Part shown: positions 16,056-24,457 of the stretch, in pieces | Layout: the number at the start of each line of letters is the position of its first letter | Numbering within the stretch: the stretch's first letter is position 1 | DNA from: Kineococcus terrestris | GTDB taxonomy: Bacteria > Actinomycetota > Actinomycetes > Actinomycetales > Kineococcaceae | Assembly (NCBI RefSeq): GCF_041020765.1 | Contig: NZ_JBEUEJ010000021.1 | Strand: one strand, 5' to 3' | Length of the DNA stretch: 64,000 bases | The notes under the pieces: model-generated | Database searches by the model: none | Seen by the model: only the letters and a program-made list of their open reading frames with translations | Told to the model about the DNA's origin: nothing | Program-made: the position numbers and the translations under genes

Positions 16056-16834
16056 GCGCTCCCGCGGGCCCGGGCGGGCCGCACGGTCCGGCCGGCGGGG
16101 TCGCGCGCGACGAGCACGGCCGCCCGCTGGCCGCCACGACCCACGACGTCACCGTCCTCGACGGCGGGGCCGGCGGCGAGGTCCCGGGCGACGCCCTGCT
16201 GCGGGCCCTCGGGCGCAGCACCGCCCTCGCGCCCGCCCGCACGGGCGCCGGCGTGCGGGCCGCCGCGGCGGCCGTCCTCGGCGCGCGCGTCGTGCTGGCG
16301 GGACCGGCGGTGCCCGACGGGGCGCTGGCGGCCGCCGCGGAGCTGTGCACCGGGCTGCTCGTCCTGCGCCCCGCGGCCCGGCCGCTGCCGCCGGCGCTGC
16401 GCCGGCGGGTGGACCTGCTCGTGGCCGGCCGGGCGGACCTGGCCGCGCTCGCCGGGGAGGCGGAGGGGCCGGGGGACCCGGGGGACCCGGGGGACCCGGG
16501 GGACCTCGACGACGTCGTCGCGCGGGTCCGGGCGCTGCGCCCGGACCAGACGAGCGTCGTGGTCGGGGCGGGCGCCGGCGCGGTGGTCGTGACCCCCGGC
16601 GGGCACGCCGCCGTGCCGCTGGACGCGACCCCGTCCGCGGACGCCGTCGCCGACGCCGTCGCCGACGGGCTGGTGGACGGTCTGCTGGGCGGGCTCGGGC
16701 TCGTCGACGCGGTCCGCTGGGCCGGGCACGTGGCGGCCCGCGCGGCCGGGACGGCGCAGCGCGGCGGGCCGCCGCACCGGGACGAGGTGGGGCCGACGAG
16801 GGTCCTGCCGCCGACAGGAGGGAGCACGCCGTGA
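16052..16834 (+). CDS. Degenerate PfkB/ribokinase-like protein
   Basis: 260 residues. The segments GAGVRAAAAAVLGARVVLAGPA and LVLRPAARPLPPALRRRVDLLVAGRADLAALAG resemble the substrate-side and central parts of ribokinase (GGKGANQA-type and NPAPARPLP...NE). The usual N-terminal strand, the lid and the catalytic GAGDAF motif are absent, so it is unlikely to be an active sugar kinase. It overlaps both neighbours by 4 bases (mntR-like before, Gfo/Idh after). A 9-base tandem repeat interrupts it. The assignment is tentative; it may simply be a hypothetical protein. Confidence 0.5.
   Translation: MSAPAGPGGPHGPAGGVARDEHGRPLAATTHDVTVLDGGAGGEVPGDALLRALGRSTALAPARTGAGVRAAAAAVLGARVVLAGPAVPDGALAAAAELCTGLLVLRPAARPLPPALRRRVDLLVAGRADLAALAGEAEGPGDPGDPGDPGDLDDVVARVRALRPDQTSVVVGAGAGAVVVTPGGHAAVPLDATPSADAVADAVADGLVDGLLGGLGLVDAVRWAGHVAARAAGTAQRGGPPHRDEVGPTRVLPPTGGSTP
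16471..16506. repeat. 9-bp tandem repeat coding GDP
   Basis: Four units of GGGGGACCC (last unit ends in T) lie in frame in the PfkB-like gene and encode repeated Gly-Asp-Pro. It is a candidate slippage site within an already low-complexity linker. Confidence 0.75.
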
Positions 16835-17805
16835 GCGTGGGCTGGGGTTTCGTGGGCACGGGCGGCATCGCCCGCACCCTCGCGCGGGCGCTGGAGCTGG
16901 TGCCGGGCGGGCGGCTCGTGGCGGTGTGCTCGCGCAGCGCCGCGCGGGCGGAGGCCTTCGCCGCCGAGCACGGGGCCGAGCGCGGCTACGACGACGTGGA
17001 GCGGATGCTGGCCGACCCGGCCGTGGACGCCGTCTACGTGGCCACCCCGCACCCGCAGCACCACGCCCCGGCGCGGGCCGCGCTGCTGGCGGGCACGCCG
17101 GTGCTGGTGGAGAAGCCGGTGACGGTGACGCTGGCGGCGCTGCGGGACCTGGTGGACACCGCGCGCGAGCGCCGGGTGTTCTTCATGGAGGCGTGGTGGA
17201 CGCGCTTCCTGCCGGGCACGGCGGCGCTGCTGGACGTCCTCGGCTCGGGCGCCGTCGGCGAGGTGCGGGCCGTCCACGCCGACCTCGGCTTCCCGGCGCC
17301 GCCGGAGGCGCGGCGCTTCTGGGACCCGGCGCTCGGCGGCGGGTCGCTGCTGGACCTGGGCCCGTACCCGGTGGGGCTGGCGCACCTCCTGCTGGGAGCG
17401 CCGGAGACCGTGCGCGCGGTGGGGTCGCTGTCGCCGGAGGGCGTGGACCGGCAGACGTCGATCGCGCTGGGCTGGGCCTCGGGCGCGGTGGCGTCGCTGT
17501 CGACGACGGTCGTGGCGCAGGCCGCGGGCCGGGCGTGGGTGGAGGGCTCGCGCGGGTGGGTGGAGGTGGAGGCGCCCGTGCACTCGGTGCCGGCGTTCAC
17601 GGTGCACGCGGACGGCGCCGCGACGCGCCACGAGCACGCCGTGGCCGACGGGCACCGCTTCATGCTCGAGCACGTGCACGACTGCCTGGCGCGCGGTGCG
17701 ACCGAGAGCCCGCTGCTGCCGCTGTCGCGATCGCTCCAGGTGCAGGCGGTGCTGGAGGAGGTGCTGGACCAGGTCGGGGTGACACGGGTGCGCGAGCTCG
17801 GCTGA
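16831..17805 (+). CDS. Gfo/Idh/MocA-family oxidoreductase, dihydrodiol-dehydrogenase-like
   Basis: 324 residues. The Rossmann motif WGFVGTGGIARTLA starts the protein, VEKPVTV holds the conserved Lys near residue 93, and FFMEAWWTRFLPG near 115 is typical of the dimeric dihydrodiol/D-xylose dehydrogenase branch. GTG 16831 has a strong AGGAGGGA site and overlaps the PfkB-like stop by 4 bases. Probably an NADP-dependent sugar dehydrogenase; substrate unknown. Confidence 0.88.
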   Translation: MSVGWGFVGTGGIARTLARALELVPGGRLVAVCSRSAARAEAFAAEHGAERGYDDVERMLADPAVDAVYVATPHPQHHAPARAALLAGTPVLVEKPVTVTLAALRDLVDTARERRVFFMEAWWTRFLPGTAALLDVLGSGAVGEVRAVHADLGFPAPPEARRFWDPALGGGSLLDLGPYPVGLAHLLLGAPETVRAVGSLSPEGVDRQTSIALGWASGAVASLSTTVVAQAAGRAWVEGSRGWVEVEAPVHSVPAFTVHADGAATRHEHAVADGHRFMLEHVHDCLARGATESPLLPLSRSLQVQAVLEEVLDQVGVTRVRELG

Positions 17806-17947
17806 GGCGCCCGCGCGCCCGTCCCGCCGGGCCGCACGGGTGGTGCGCGTTGCTCCGTCCGGGGGACGGGGCCTCAAGGACGTCGAGAACGATCTCGCTC
17901 AGGGTTCACACTGATTGACACAGCGTCACCAAAGTCAGGAGCCCGTG

Positions 17948-18406
17948 ATGCGCCTCGGATCCGCCCTCGTCCCCCCCGCCGCCCGCGGCACCACCGCCGT
18001 CGACCGGCTCGCCACCGTGCGCCCCGCGCAGCGCATCACGCCGGACTACGTCGACGAGGACCCGATCGACGCCCTCACCGTGTCCGACCGCGCGCTGCTG
18101 TGGCACCTGTACGGCGGGTTCGACCCCTCCGGCCGCGACGCCGACCGCCCGGAGGAGCTGCGCGACGACGTCGTGCGCGACCGCCTGCGCAGCACCCCCG
18201 CCGCGCAGCTGGCCGCCGAGATCGCCCGCGAGCGCGCCCACGGCACCGTCTCCGGCGGGCGCGACCTGACCGCCGAGGACGTGCGCCGCGCCATCGGCCA
18301 CCTCACCCTCACCTCCCCGGACCCCGTGCCCGTCGAGGTGCAGCTGCGGCTGTGGGCGTTCTTCGCCGGCGACGACCGCGCCGGGCGCCTGGACGTCGTC
18401 CTCTGA
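17948..18406 (+). CDS. Hypothetical protein
   Basis: 152 residues, mostly charged and helical, with no signal peptide or membrane segment. ATG 17948 is chosen because CAGGAG lies 6 bases before it. Recognisable stretches are ITPDYVDEDPIDALTVSDRA and LLWHLYGGFDPSGRDA, but I do not recognise the family. A 140-base gap precedes it and contains a small CGAGA-N4-TCTCG inverted repeat (17884-17897). No operon partner. Confidence 0.7.
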   Translation: MRLGSALVPPAARGTTAVDRLATVRPAQRITPDYVDEDPIDALTVSDRALLWHLYGGFDPSGRDADRPEELRDDVVRDRLRSTPAAQLAAEIARERAHGTVSGGRDLTAEDVRRAIGHLTLTSPDPVPVEVQLRLWAFFAGDDRAGRLDVVL

Positions 18407-18476
18407 GTCCTCCGAGTCCTGTGAGTCCTCTGGCACCCGGGTCCCCGGGGAGCCCGGCCGGTGGCAGGGTGAGGGG

Positions 18477-19157
18477 GTGCGCCTCCTCCTCGTCCGCCAC
18501 GGGCAGAGCCCGTCCAACGTGGCGCACCTGCTCGACACGCAGGTGCCCGGCCCCGCGCTGACCGACGTCGGCCGCGAGCAGGCGCAGGCCCTCGTCGGCC
18601 TGCTCGGCGACGAGGGGATCGGCCTGGTCACCTCCTCCCCGCAGACCCGCGCCCGGCAGACCGCCGCGCCGCTGGCCGCCGCCCTGGGCCTGGACGTGGA
18701 GGTCGTCGAGGGCCTGGAGGAGATCGCCGCGGGCGAGCTGGAGATGCGCGGCGACGAGCCCGCCGTCCGCGCCTACCTCGGCGTCGTCGGCTCCTGGCTG
18801 ACCGGCGACCTGGACGTGCCGATGCCCGGCGCCGCCGACGGGAACGCCTTCTTCGCCCGCTACGACGCCGCCGTCGGGCGGGTCGTGGCCCGCGCCCGCG
18901 AGCTCGGCACCGGTGTCGCGGTCGCCACCAGCCACGGCGCCGCGATCCGCTGCTGGACGGGCGCGCGGGTGCGCAACCTGTCCGCGGAGTACGTCGTCGC
19001 CACCGGCCTGCTCAACACCGGCTGCGTCGCGCTGGAGGGCGAGCCGGAGACCGGCTGGACCGCCACGAGCTGGATGGGCGCCGCCCTGGACCCCGAGCGC
19101 GCCGAGGCCGCCGGCGCCGGCCCGGCCGGCGAGCCCGCCGCGCCCTCGGTGTTCTGA
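18477..19157 (+). CDS. Histidine phosphatase family protein
   Basis: 226-residue phosphoglycerate-mutase-like phosphatase. The phospho-accepting motif LVRHGQS is at residues 5-11 and the second catalytic His is in VATSHGAA near 153; TSSPQTRARQTA is the usual phosphate-pocket segment. GTG 18477 gives the canonical start. The upstream CAGGGT with 6 bases before the GTG may be a leaderless -10 element. It lies 3 bases before a P-loop kinase gene, so the two may be co-expressed. The substrate is unknown. Confidence 0.88.
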   Translation: MRLLLVRHGQSPSNVAHLLDTQVPGPALTDVGREQAQALVGLLGDEGIGLVTSSPQTRARQTAAPLAAALGLDVEVVEGLEEIAAGELEMRGDEPAVRAYLGVVGSWLTGDLDVPMPGAADGNAFFARYDAAVGRVVARARELGTGVAVATSHGAAIRCWTGARVRNLSAEYVVATGLLNTGCVALEGEPETGWTATSWMGAALDPERAEAAGAGPAGEPAAPSVF

Positions 19158-19160
19158 GCC

Positions 19161-19811
19161 GTGGACGCGCTGCGGACGGGCACCGCCGACCTCGTCGCGC
19201 GGGCCGCCGCGCTCGCCGAGCGCGGACCCCGCACCGTGCTGGGCCTGGTCGGCCCGCCGGGGGCGGGCAAGTCGACGCTGGCCGCCGCGCTCGTGGACGC
19301 CCTCGGGCCGCGGCGCGCGGTCCTCGTGCCGATGGACGGCTTCCACCTGGCCGACGCCGTCCTCGGCGCGCTGGGCCGCCGGGCGCGCAAGGGCGCCCCC
19401 GACACCTTCGACGCCGGCGGGTACGCCGCGCTGCTGCGCCGGCTGCGGGCCCAGCCGGGCGCCGGCCCGGAGGACGAGGTCGTCTACGCGCCGGAGTTCC
19501 GCCGCGAGATCGAGGAGCCCGTCGGCTCGGCGCTGCCCGTGCCGCGCGACGTCCCGCTCGTGGTCACCGAGGGCAACTACCTGCTGCTGCGCGAGGGGCC
19601 GTGGGCGGCGCTGGAGGGGCTGCTCGACGAGACCTGGTACCTGGAGGTCCCGCCGGCGGTGCGCCTGCCCCGCCTGGTGGCCCGCCACGAGCGCTTCGGG
19701 CGCGCGCCGGAGGCGGCGCGCGCGTGGGCGGAGGGCAGCGACGAGGCCAACGCCGGCGTCGTGGCCGCCGGCCGGGACCGCGCGGACCTCGTCGTGGTGC
19801 TCGACGACTGA
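19161..19811 (+). CDS. Nucleoside/sugar kinase-like P-loop protein
   Basis: 216 residues of the uridine-kinase/PanK-like P-loop family. The Walker A motif GPPGAGKST is at 31-39, VPMDGFHLADAVL follows with the Asp of the substrate site, and the late VVTEGNYLLL is the family's Walker B-like segment. Such proteins are annotated as nucleoside/nucleotide kinases and some are fructose-transport-associated kinases. GTG start 3 bases after the histidine phosphatase stop. The substrate cannot be told. Confidence 0.85.
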   Translation: MDALRTGTADLVARAAALAERGPRTVLGLVGPPGAGKSTLAAALVDALGPRRAVLVPMDGFHLADAVLGALGRRARKGAPDTFDAGGYAALLRRLRAQPGAGPEDEVVYAPEFRREIEEPVGSALPVPRDVPLVVTEGNYLLLREGPWAALEGLLDETWYLEVPPAVRLPRLVARHERFGRAPEAARAWAEGSDEANAGVVAAGRDRADLVVVLDD

Positions 19812-19942
19812 CCCGGCCCGGTGCCCGTCCGTCACGCCGGTCCCGCGCGTCCCGTCCGTCCCACCCGTTGCGCTCGCCGCGCACCGCTGCCAGGCTCCGC
19901 GCACCGCACGCCCGCGGACCGCCCGTGACGAGAGGCGCCGTC

Positions 19943-21856
19943 ATGACCGTGACGCAGCAGCCCACGACCCCCCGCCCGAGCGCCCGCGCCCGGCTGTCCG
20001 CCGCGGCCCTCGCGCTGTGCACCGGCCTCGGCCTGAGCGCGCTGGCCCCCGCCTCCGCGGCACCCCCGCAGCCGTCACCGCCGCCGCTGCCGGCGCCGCC
20101 CGCGCCACCGGCCCCGGAGCGGCCGCCGGGCAGCGTGCCCGGCCTGGACAAGGTCCCCGTCGCCACCGGCTACGGCGGCGCGGTCGCCAGCGTCGACGCC
20201 GACGCGACCGCCGCCGGCCTGGACGTCCTGCGCCGCGGCGGCAACGCCGTCGACGCCGCCGTCGCCACCGCGGCCGCGCTCGGGGTCACCGAGCCGTACT
20301 CGGCCGGTGTCGGCGGGGGAGGGTTCTTCCTCTCCTACGACGCCGCCAGCGGCACCGTCACCTCGATCGACGGCCGCGAGGCCGCGCCCGCCTCCCTGGC
20401 CCCCGACGCCTTCGTCGACCCCGCCACCGGCGAGCCGTACCCGTTCGCCGAGCTCGTGGCCAGCACCCTGTCCGTCGGCGTCCCCGGCACCCCGGCCACC
20501 TGGGAGCGGGCGCTGGCGGAGTCCGGGACGATGTCGCTCGCGCAGGTGCTGTCCGGCCCGCGGGCACTGGCCGAGCGCGGGTTCACCGTCGACGAGACGT
20601 TCCGGCAGCAGACCCTCGACAACGCCGGGCGCTTCGCCGGCTTCACCTCCACCGCCGAGCTGTTCCTGCCCGGCGGCGACGCGCCGCAGGTCGGCTCGAC
20701 GTTCCGCAACCCCGACCTGGCGCAGACGTACCGGCTGCTGGCCGAGCAGGGCACCGCCGCCCTGTACGCCGGGGAGCTGGGCCGCGCCGTCGTCGACACC
20801 GTCGCGCACCCGCCCGTGGCCGACGGCGTCGAGCGCGAGGTGCTGCGCGGCGGGATGACGCTGGCGGACCTGGCCGCCTACCGGGCCGTGGACCGCGCGC
20901 CCACGCGCGTCGAGCACGGCGACGTCGAGGTGTACGGCACGGCACCCCCCTCCAGCGGCGGCAGCACCGTCGGCGAGGCCCTGAACATCCTCGCCCAGCT
21001 GCCCGGCGACGACGGGATGCACAGCGGGGCGGACCTCGAGCACTTCCGGCTGGAGGCCGCGGCCCTGGCCTTCGCCGACCGCAACCGCTGGGTCGGCGAC
21101 CCCGACGTGCAGGACGTGCCCCTGGCCGAGCTGCTGTCGCCGGCCTTCGCGGCCTCCCGCGCCTGCCTGGTGGACGGCGAGCGGGCGCTGCCGCGGCCCG
21201 TGGCCCCGGGCGCGCTGGGCGCCGACGGCACCTGCGCCACCGACGGCGAGGCCGCCGAGGGCGCCGTCGAGGGCCCGTCCACCACCCACCTGGTCACCGC
21301 CGACGCGGCGGGGAACGTCGTCTCCTACACGCTGACCATCGAGCAGACCGGCGGCAGCGGGATCGTCGTGCCCGGGCGCGGGTTCCTGCTGAACAACGAG
21401 CTGACCGACTTCAACGCCGTGCCCGCCGTCGAGGGCGTGCCCGACCCGAACCTGCCCGGGCCCGGCAAGCGGCCGCGCAGCTCGATGGCCCCCACGATCG
21501 TGCTGCGCGACGGGCGGCCGTTCCTGGCGCTGGGCTCGCCCGGCGGCGCCACCATCATCGGCACCGTCTACGGGATCCTCGTGGACCGCCTGCACCGCGG
21601 GCTGGACCTGCCCGCGGCCGTCGCCGCGCCCCGCGTCTCGGAGCAGAACCGCGCGGCCGGTGCCGCCGCCGAACCGGCCTACGTCGACTCCGACCTCGGC
21701 CGGGAGGTGGTCGCGCGCGGGCACGTGCTCGTGCCGACCGCCGAGATCGGCGCGGCCGCCGCGCTGGAGCTCCTCGACGACGGGCGCGTGCAGGCCGTCG
21801 CCGAGCCGGTGCGCCGCGGCGGCGGGTCCGCGGGGGTCGTGCGCCCGGCGGACTGA
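19943..21856 (+). CDS. ggt: Gamma-glutamyltransferase
   Basis: 637-residue secreted autoprocessing enzyme that cleaves or transfers gamma-glutamyl groups, as in glutathione breakdown. It has a signal peptide of about 38 residues, a Pro-rich linker, and the heavy-chain start YGGAVASVDADATAAGLDVL. The autocleavage Thr opens the light chain in PSTTHLVTAD (Thr447); GSPGGATIIGTV is the conserved C-terminal loop. ATG 19943 gives the complete signal peptide. A 130-base gap precedes it. In actinomycetes lacking glutathione the natural substrate may differ. Confidence 0.92.
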   Translation: MTVTQQPTTPRPSARARLSAAALALCTGLGLSALAPASAAPPQPSPPPLPAPPAPPAPERPPGSVPGLDKVPVATGYGGAVASVDADATAAGLDVLRRGGNAVDAAVATAAALGVTEPYSAGVGGGGFFLSYDAASGTVTSIDGREAAPASLAPDAFVDPATGEPYPFAELVASTLSVGVPGTPATWERALAESGTMSLAQVLSGPRALAERGFTVDETFRQQTLDNAGRFAGFTSTAELFLPGGDAPQVGSTFRNPDLAQTYRLLAEQGTAALYAGELGRAVVDTVAHPPVADGVEREVLRGGMTLADLAAYRAVDRAPTRVEHGDVEVYGTAPPSSGGSTVGEALNILAQLPGDDGMHSGADLEHFRLEAAALAFADRNRWVGDPDVQDVPLAELLSPAFAASRACLVDGERALPRPVAPGALGADGTCATDGEAAEGAVEGPSTTHLVTADAAGNVVSYTLTIEQTGGSGIVVPGRGFLLNNELTDFNAVPAVEGVPDPNLPGPGKRPRSSMAPTIVLRDGRPFLALGSPGGATIIGTVYGILVDRLHRGLDLPAAVAAPRVSEQNRAAGAAAEPAYVDSDLGREVVARGHVLVPTAEIGAAAALELLDDGRVQAVAEPVRRGGGSAGVVRPAD

Positions 21857-21875
21857 GCGGCGGGAGGATGGGGCG

Positions 21876-22661
21876 GTGAGCGAGACGATCCCCACCGGCC
21901 GCCTGTTCGACGTGGCGGGGCGCACCGCCCTGGTCACCGGGTCCAGCCGCGGCATCGGCCGCGCGCTGGCCCGGGGGCTGCTGGAGGCCGGCTGCACCGT
22001 CGTCGTCAACGGCCGCCACCCCGACGCCGTGGCCGACGCCGCCCGCGAGCTGGCGCAGGAGACCGGTGGCACCACCCACCCGTGCGCCTTCGACGTCACC
22101 GACCCCGACGCCGTCGAGGCGGCCGTGGCCCGCCTGGAGGACGAGGCCGGCCCGCTGGACGTGCTCGTCAACAACACCGGGATGCAGCAGCGGGCGCCGT
22201 TCACCGAGTTCTCCTCCGCGGACTGGCAGAAGATGCTGGACACCAACCTGTCCAGCGCGTTCTACGTCGCGCGCGCCGTGGCCAACCGGATGGTCCCCCG
22301 CGGCCGCGGCAAGATCGTCAACGTCCTGTCGGTGCAGAGCGAGCTGGCCCGCCCCGGCATCGCCCCCTACTCGGCGACCAAGGGCGGGCTGAAGATGCTC
22401 ACCCGCGGCATGTGCGCCGACCTCGCCGGGCACGGCATCTGCGTCAACGGCCTGGGCCCCGGCTACTTCGCCACCGAGCTGACCGCCCCGCTCGTGGCGG
22501 ACGAGACGTTCAGCGCGTGGGTCGCCCAGCGCACCCCCGCCGGGCGGTGGGGGCGCGTGGAGGAGCTCGTCGGGCCGCTGCTGTTCCTGTGCTCGCCGGC
22601 CTCCGACTTCGTCAACGGGCAGGTCCTGCACGTCGACGGCGGCATGCTGGCGGTCCTGTGA
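21876..22661 (+). CDS. idnO: SDR oxidoreductase, gluconate 5-dehydrogenase-like
   Basis: 261-residue classical short-chain dehydrogenase. It has TGSSRGIGRA for NAD(P), NNTG in place of the common NNAG, catalytic Tyr and Lys in YSATKGG, and the C-terminal VDGGM. The N-terminus LFDVAGRTALVTGSSRGIG is characteristic of gluconate 5-dehydrogenases. GTG 21876 has GGGAGG upstream. The next gene encodes an idonate-dehydrogenase-like enzyme and overlaps by 4 bases, as in the E. coli idonate pathway (L-idonate to 5-ketogluconate to gluconate). Confidence 0.85.
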   Translation: MSETIPTGRLFDVAGRTALVTGSSRGIGRALARGLLEAGCTVVVNGRHPDAVADAARELAQETGGTTHPCAFDVTDPDAVEAAVARLEDEAGPLDVLVNNTGMQQRAPFTEFSSADWQKMLDTNLSSAFYVARAVANRMVPRGRGKIVNVLSVQSELARPGIAPYSATKGGLKMLTRGMCADLAGHGICVNGLGPGYFATELTAPLVADETFSAWVAQRTPAGRWGRVEELVGPLLFLCSPASDFVNGQVLHVDGGMLAVL

Positions 22662-23713
22662 GCGCGGGGGAGGGCCTGGTGGACGTGGTGGAGGACCTGG
22701 CGGTCGTCGTGCACGGGGCCGGGGACCTGCGCGTCGAGCCGCGGCCGGTGCGCGCCCCGGCCGCCGACGAGGCCGTCGTGCGCGTCGCCTACGGCGGGGT
22801 GTGCGGCTCGGACCTGCACTACGTGGCCGAGGGGCGCGTGGGGGAGTCGGTGCTGCGCGAGCCGATGGTGCTGGGTCACGAGGTCGTCGGCACCGTCGAG
22901 CGGGCCGCCGCCGACGGGTCGGGGCCCGGCGCCGGCACGCCCGTGGCCGTGCACCCGGCCGGGACGAGCGACCCGTCCGCCCCGCACCCGCCGGGGCGCC
23001 CGAACCTGTCCCCGGCCGTGACGTACCTGGGCTCCGCGGCCCGGCACCCGCACGTCGACGGCGCCTTCGCCCGCCGGGTGGTGCTGCCCTCGTCGATGCT
23101 GCGGCCGCTGCCGGCCGGGCTGGACCTGGAGCGGGCCGCGCTGGCCGAGCCGGCGGCCGTCGCCTGGCACGCCGTCGCCCGCGCCGGGGACGTCGCCGGG
23201 AAGCGCGCGCTCGTCGTCGGGTGCGGGCCCATCGGGCTGCTGTGCGTGGCCGTCCTGCTGCGCGCGGGCGCCCGCGAGGTCGTCGTCACCGACGTGCAGG
23301 AGGCGGCGGCGCAGCGGGCGCTGGCGCTGGGGGCGGCGCGCGCGGTGCCGGCCCGCGACGCGGGGGCCGTCGCCGCGGTCGGCGCCGACGTCGTCCTGGA
23401 GTCCTCCGGGGCGCCCGCGGGGTTCGCCTCCGCGGTGGCCGGCGCGGCCCGCGGCGGTGTCCTCGTCATGGTGGGGCTGCAGCCGCCGGGGGCGGTGGCC
23501 GTCCCGCTGGCGCGCGCGATCAGCGCCGAGCTGGACCTGCGCGGCAGCTTCCGGTTCGTGGAGGAGATCACCGACGTGCTGGCGGCGCTGGCCGACGGCT
23601 CGCTGGCCGTGGACGGGATCGTCACGCACACCGTCGACGTCGCCGACGCGCACCGCGCCTTCGAGGTCGCCCGCGACTCCGCGGCCTCCGGCAAGGTCCT
23701 CCTGCGCTTCTGA
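22658..23713 (+). CDS. idnD: Medium-chain dehydrogenase, L-idonate 5-dehydrogenase-like
   Basis: 351 residues. The catalytic-zinc region is intact: YGGVCGSDLHY gives Cys and His-type ligands, and MVLGHEVVG gives the His-Glu. VVGCGPIGLLCVAVLLRAGA is the NAD-binding motif. The structural-zinc lobe, which normally has four Cys before GRPNLC, here reads HPAGTSDPSAPHPPGRPNLS and has no Cys. Paired with the IdnO-like gene it should oxidise L-idonate or a related polyol. GTG start overlaps idnO by 4 bases. Confidence 0.82.
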   Translation: MSAGEGLVDVVEDLAVVVHGAGDLRVEPRPVRAPAADEAVVRVAYGGVCGSDLHYVAEGRVGESVLREPMVLGHEVVGTVERAAADGSGPGAGTPVAVHPAGTSDPSAPHPPGRPNLSPAVTYLGSAARHPHVDGAFARRVVLPSSMLRPLPAGLDLERAALAEPAAVAWHAVARAGDVAGKRALVVGCGPIGLLCVAVLLRAGAREVVVTDVQEAAAQRALALGAARAVPARDAGAVAAVGADVVLESSGAPAGFASAVAGAARGGVLVMVGLQPPGAVAVPLARAISAELDLRGSFRFVEEITDVLAALADGSLAVDGIVTHTVDVADAHRAFEVARDSAASGKVLLRF

Positions 23714-23731
23714 CCCCCGCGCCCCTCACCT

Positions 23732-23781
23732 CCACCGTGATCATGCGCGGTTGAACGCTCGACCATCCATGATCACGGTGG
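23732..23781. repeat. Palindromic intergenic element, copy B
   Basis: A 14-base perfect outer stem (CCACCGTGATCATG and its complement) with a shorter inner pairing GGTTGA/TCGACC around a 4-base loop. It shares the CCGTGATCATG...CATGATCACGG core with copy A at 14735-14786, 9 kb away. It again sits after a plus-strand stop and before the 3' end of a minus-strand frame. Confidence 0.7.
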
Positions 23782-23802
23782 GGGAGGAGAGGGGGACGCC
23801 GG

Positions 23803-23916
23803 TCAGGGGGCGCGGTCGGCGTCGGCGACCTCCTCCTCGGGGCGCGGCGGCACGGTCTCGTCGTCCTCCAGCGCGGGGACGGGCGGGTCGGCGGGGTCCA
23901 CGGGCGGTGTGCTCAC
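23803..23916 (-). CDS. Putative 37-residue acidic protein
   Basis: GTG at 23916 starts a short frame rich in Pro, Asp and Glu (STPPVDPADPPVPALEDDE). A TAGCCT box (23929-23924) is 7 bases before the GTG, a leaderless arrangement seen repeatedly in this window. The palindromic element lies just past its stop. No family recognised; it may not be a gene. Confidence 0.4.
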   Translation of the reverse strand: MSTPPVDPADPPVPALEDDETVPPRPEEEVADADRAP

Positions 23917-24042
23917 CCTGCGCAGGCTAGGGCGCAGGACGGTCCGCGGCCCGGTGCAACCGTCCGGCGCCCCGCCGCGTCGTAGCCCGCGGTCGCCCCG
24001 CCGCGAGGCGGCCGACCGCACGCCGCCACCGCAGGAGGACCC

Positions 24043-24441
24043 GTGTCCCGCACCCCCCGGACCAGCACCCGCACCGCCGCGCGCGGTGCCGCCGCCGTCC
24101 TCGCCCTCGGCCTGCTCGCCGCCGCCCCGGCCTCGGCGTCGTCCCCCGCCGCCGACCCCGCCGCCCCCGCCGTCGACCCCGCGCTCGTCGCGGCGGTCGC
24201 CGCGAGCCCGTTCACCGACGGCGTGCCCGACGGCGCGTGGACCGTCACCGACGTGCGCACCGCCGGCGACGTGTGGGCCGCCGCCGCGCTGGAGCCGGTG
24301 GACCCGCAGGCGCTGGACCCGGCGACCGCGCTGCTGCGCGCGACCCCGGACGGCTGGGAGGTCGTCGACCTGGGCACCGCGCAGGTCGGCTGCGGCACCG
24401 CGCCCGACGCCGTGCTGCCCGCCCTCGGCCTGCTCTGCTGA
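24043..24441 (+). CDS. Secreted hypothetical protein
   Basis: 132 residues with a classical signal peptide (positively charged start, GAAAVLALGLLAAAPASAS cleavage region near residue 32). The mature part is acidic and has only two Cys (GCGTAPDAV and the final residue). GTG 24043 has a GCAGGAGG site. It converges with the acetamidase-like gene 17 bases away. Family not recognised. Confidence 0.7.
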   Translation: MSRTPRTSTRTAARGAAAVLALGLLAAAPASASSPAADPAAPAVDPALVAAVAASPFTDGVPDGAWTVTDVRTAGDVWAAAALEPVDPQALDPATALLRATPDGWEVVDLGTAQVGCGTAPDAVLPALGLLC

Positions 24442-24457
24442 GGGCGGGCGCGCCCGC

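Noticed and set aside
17915..17920. TTGACA hexamer before the 152-residue hypothetical gene
   Set aside because: No -10 box occurs at 16-18 bases downstream, where the sequence is the ribosome-binding site of the gene.
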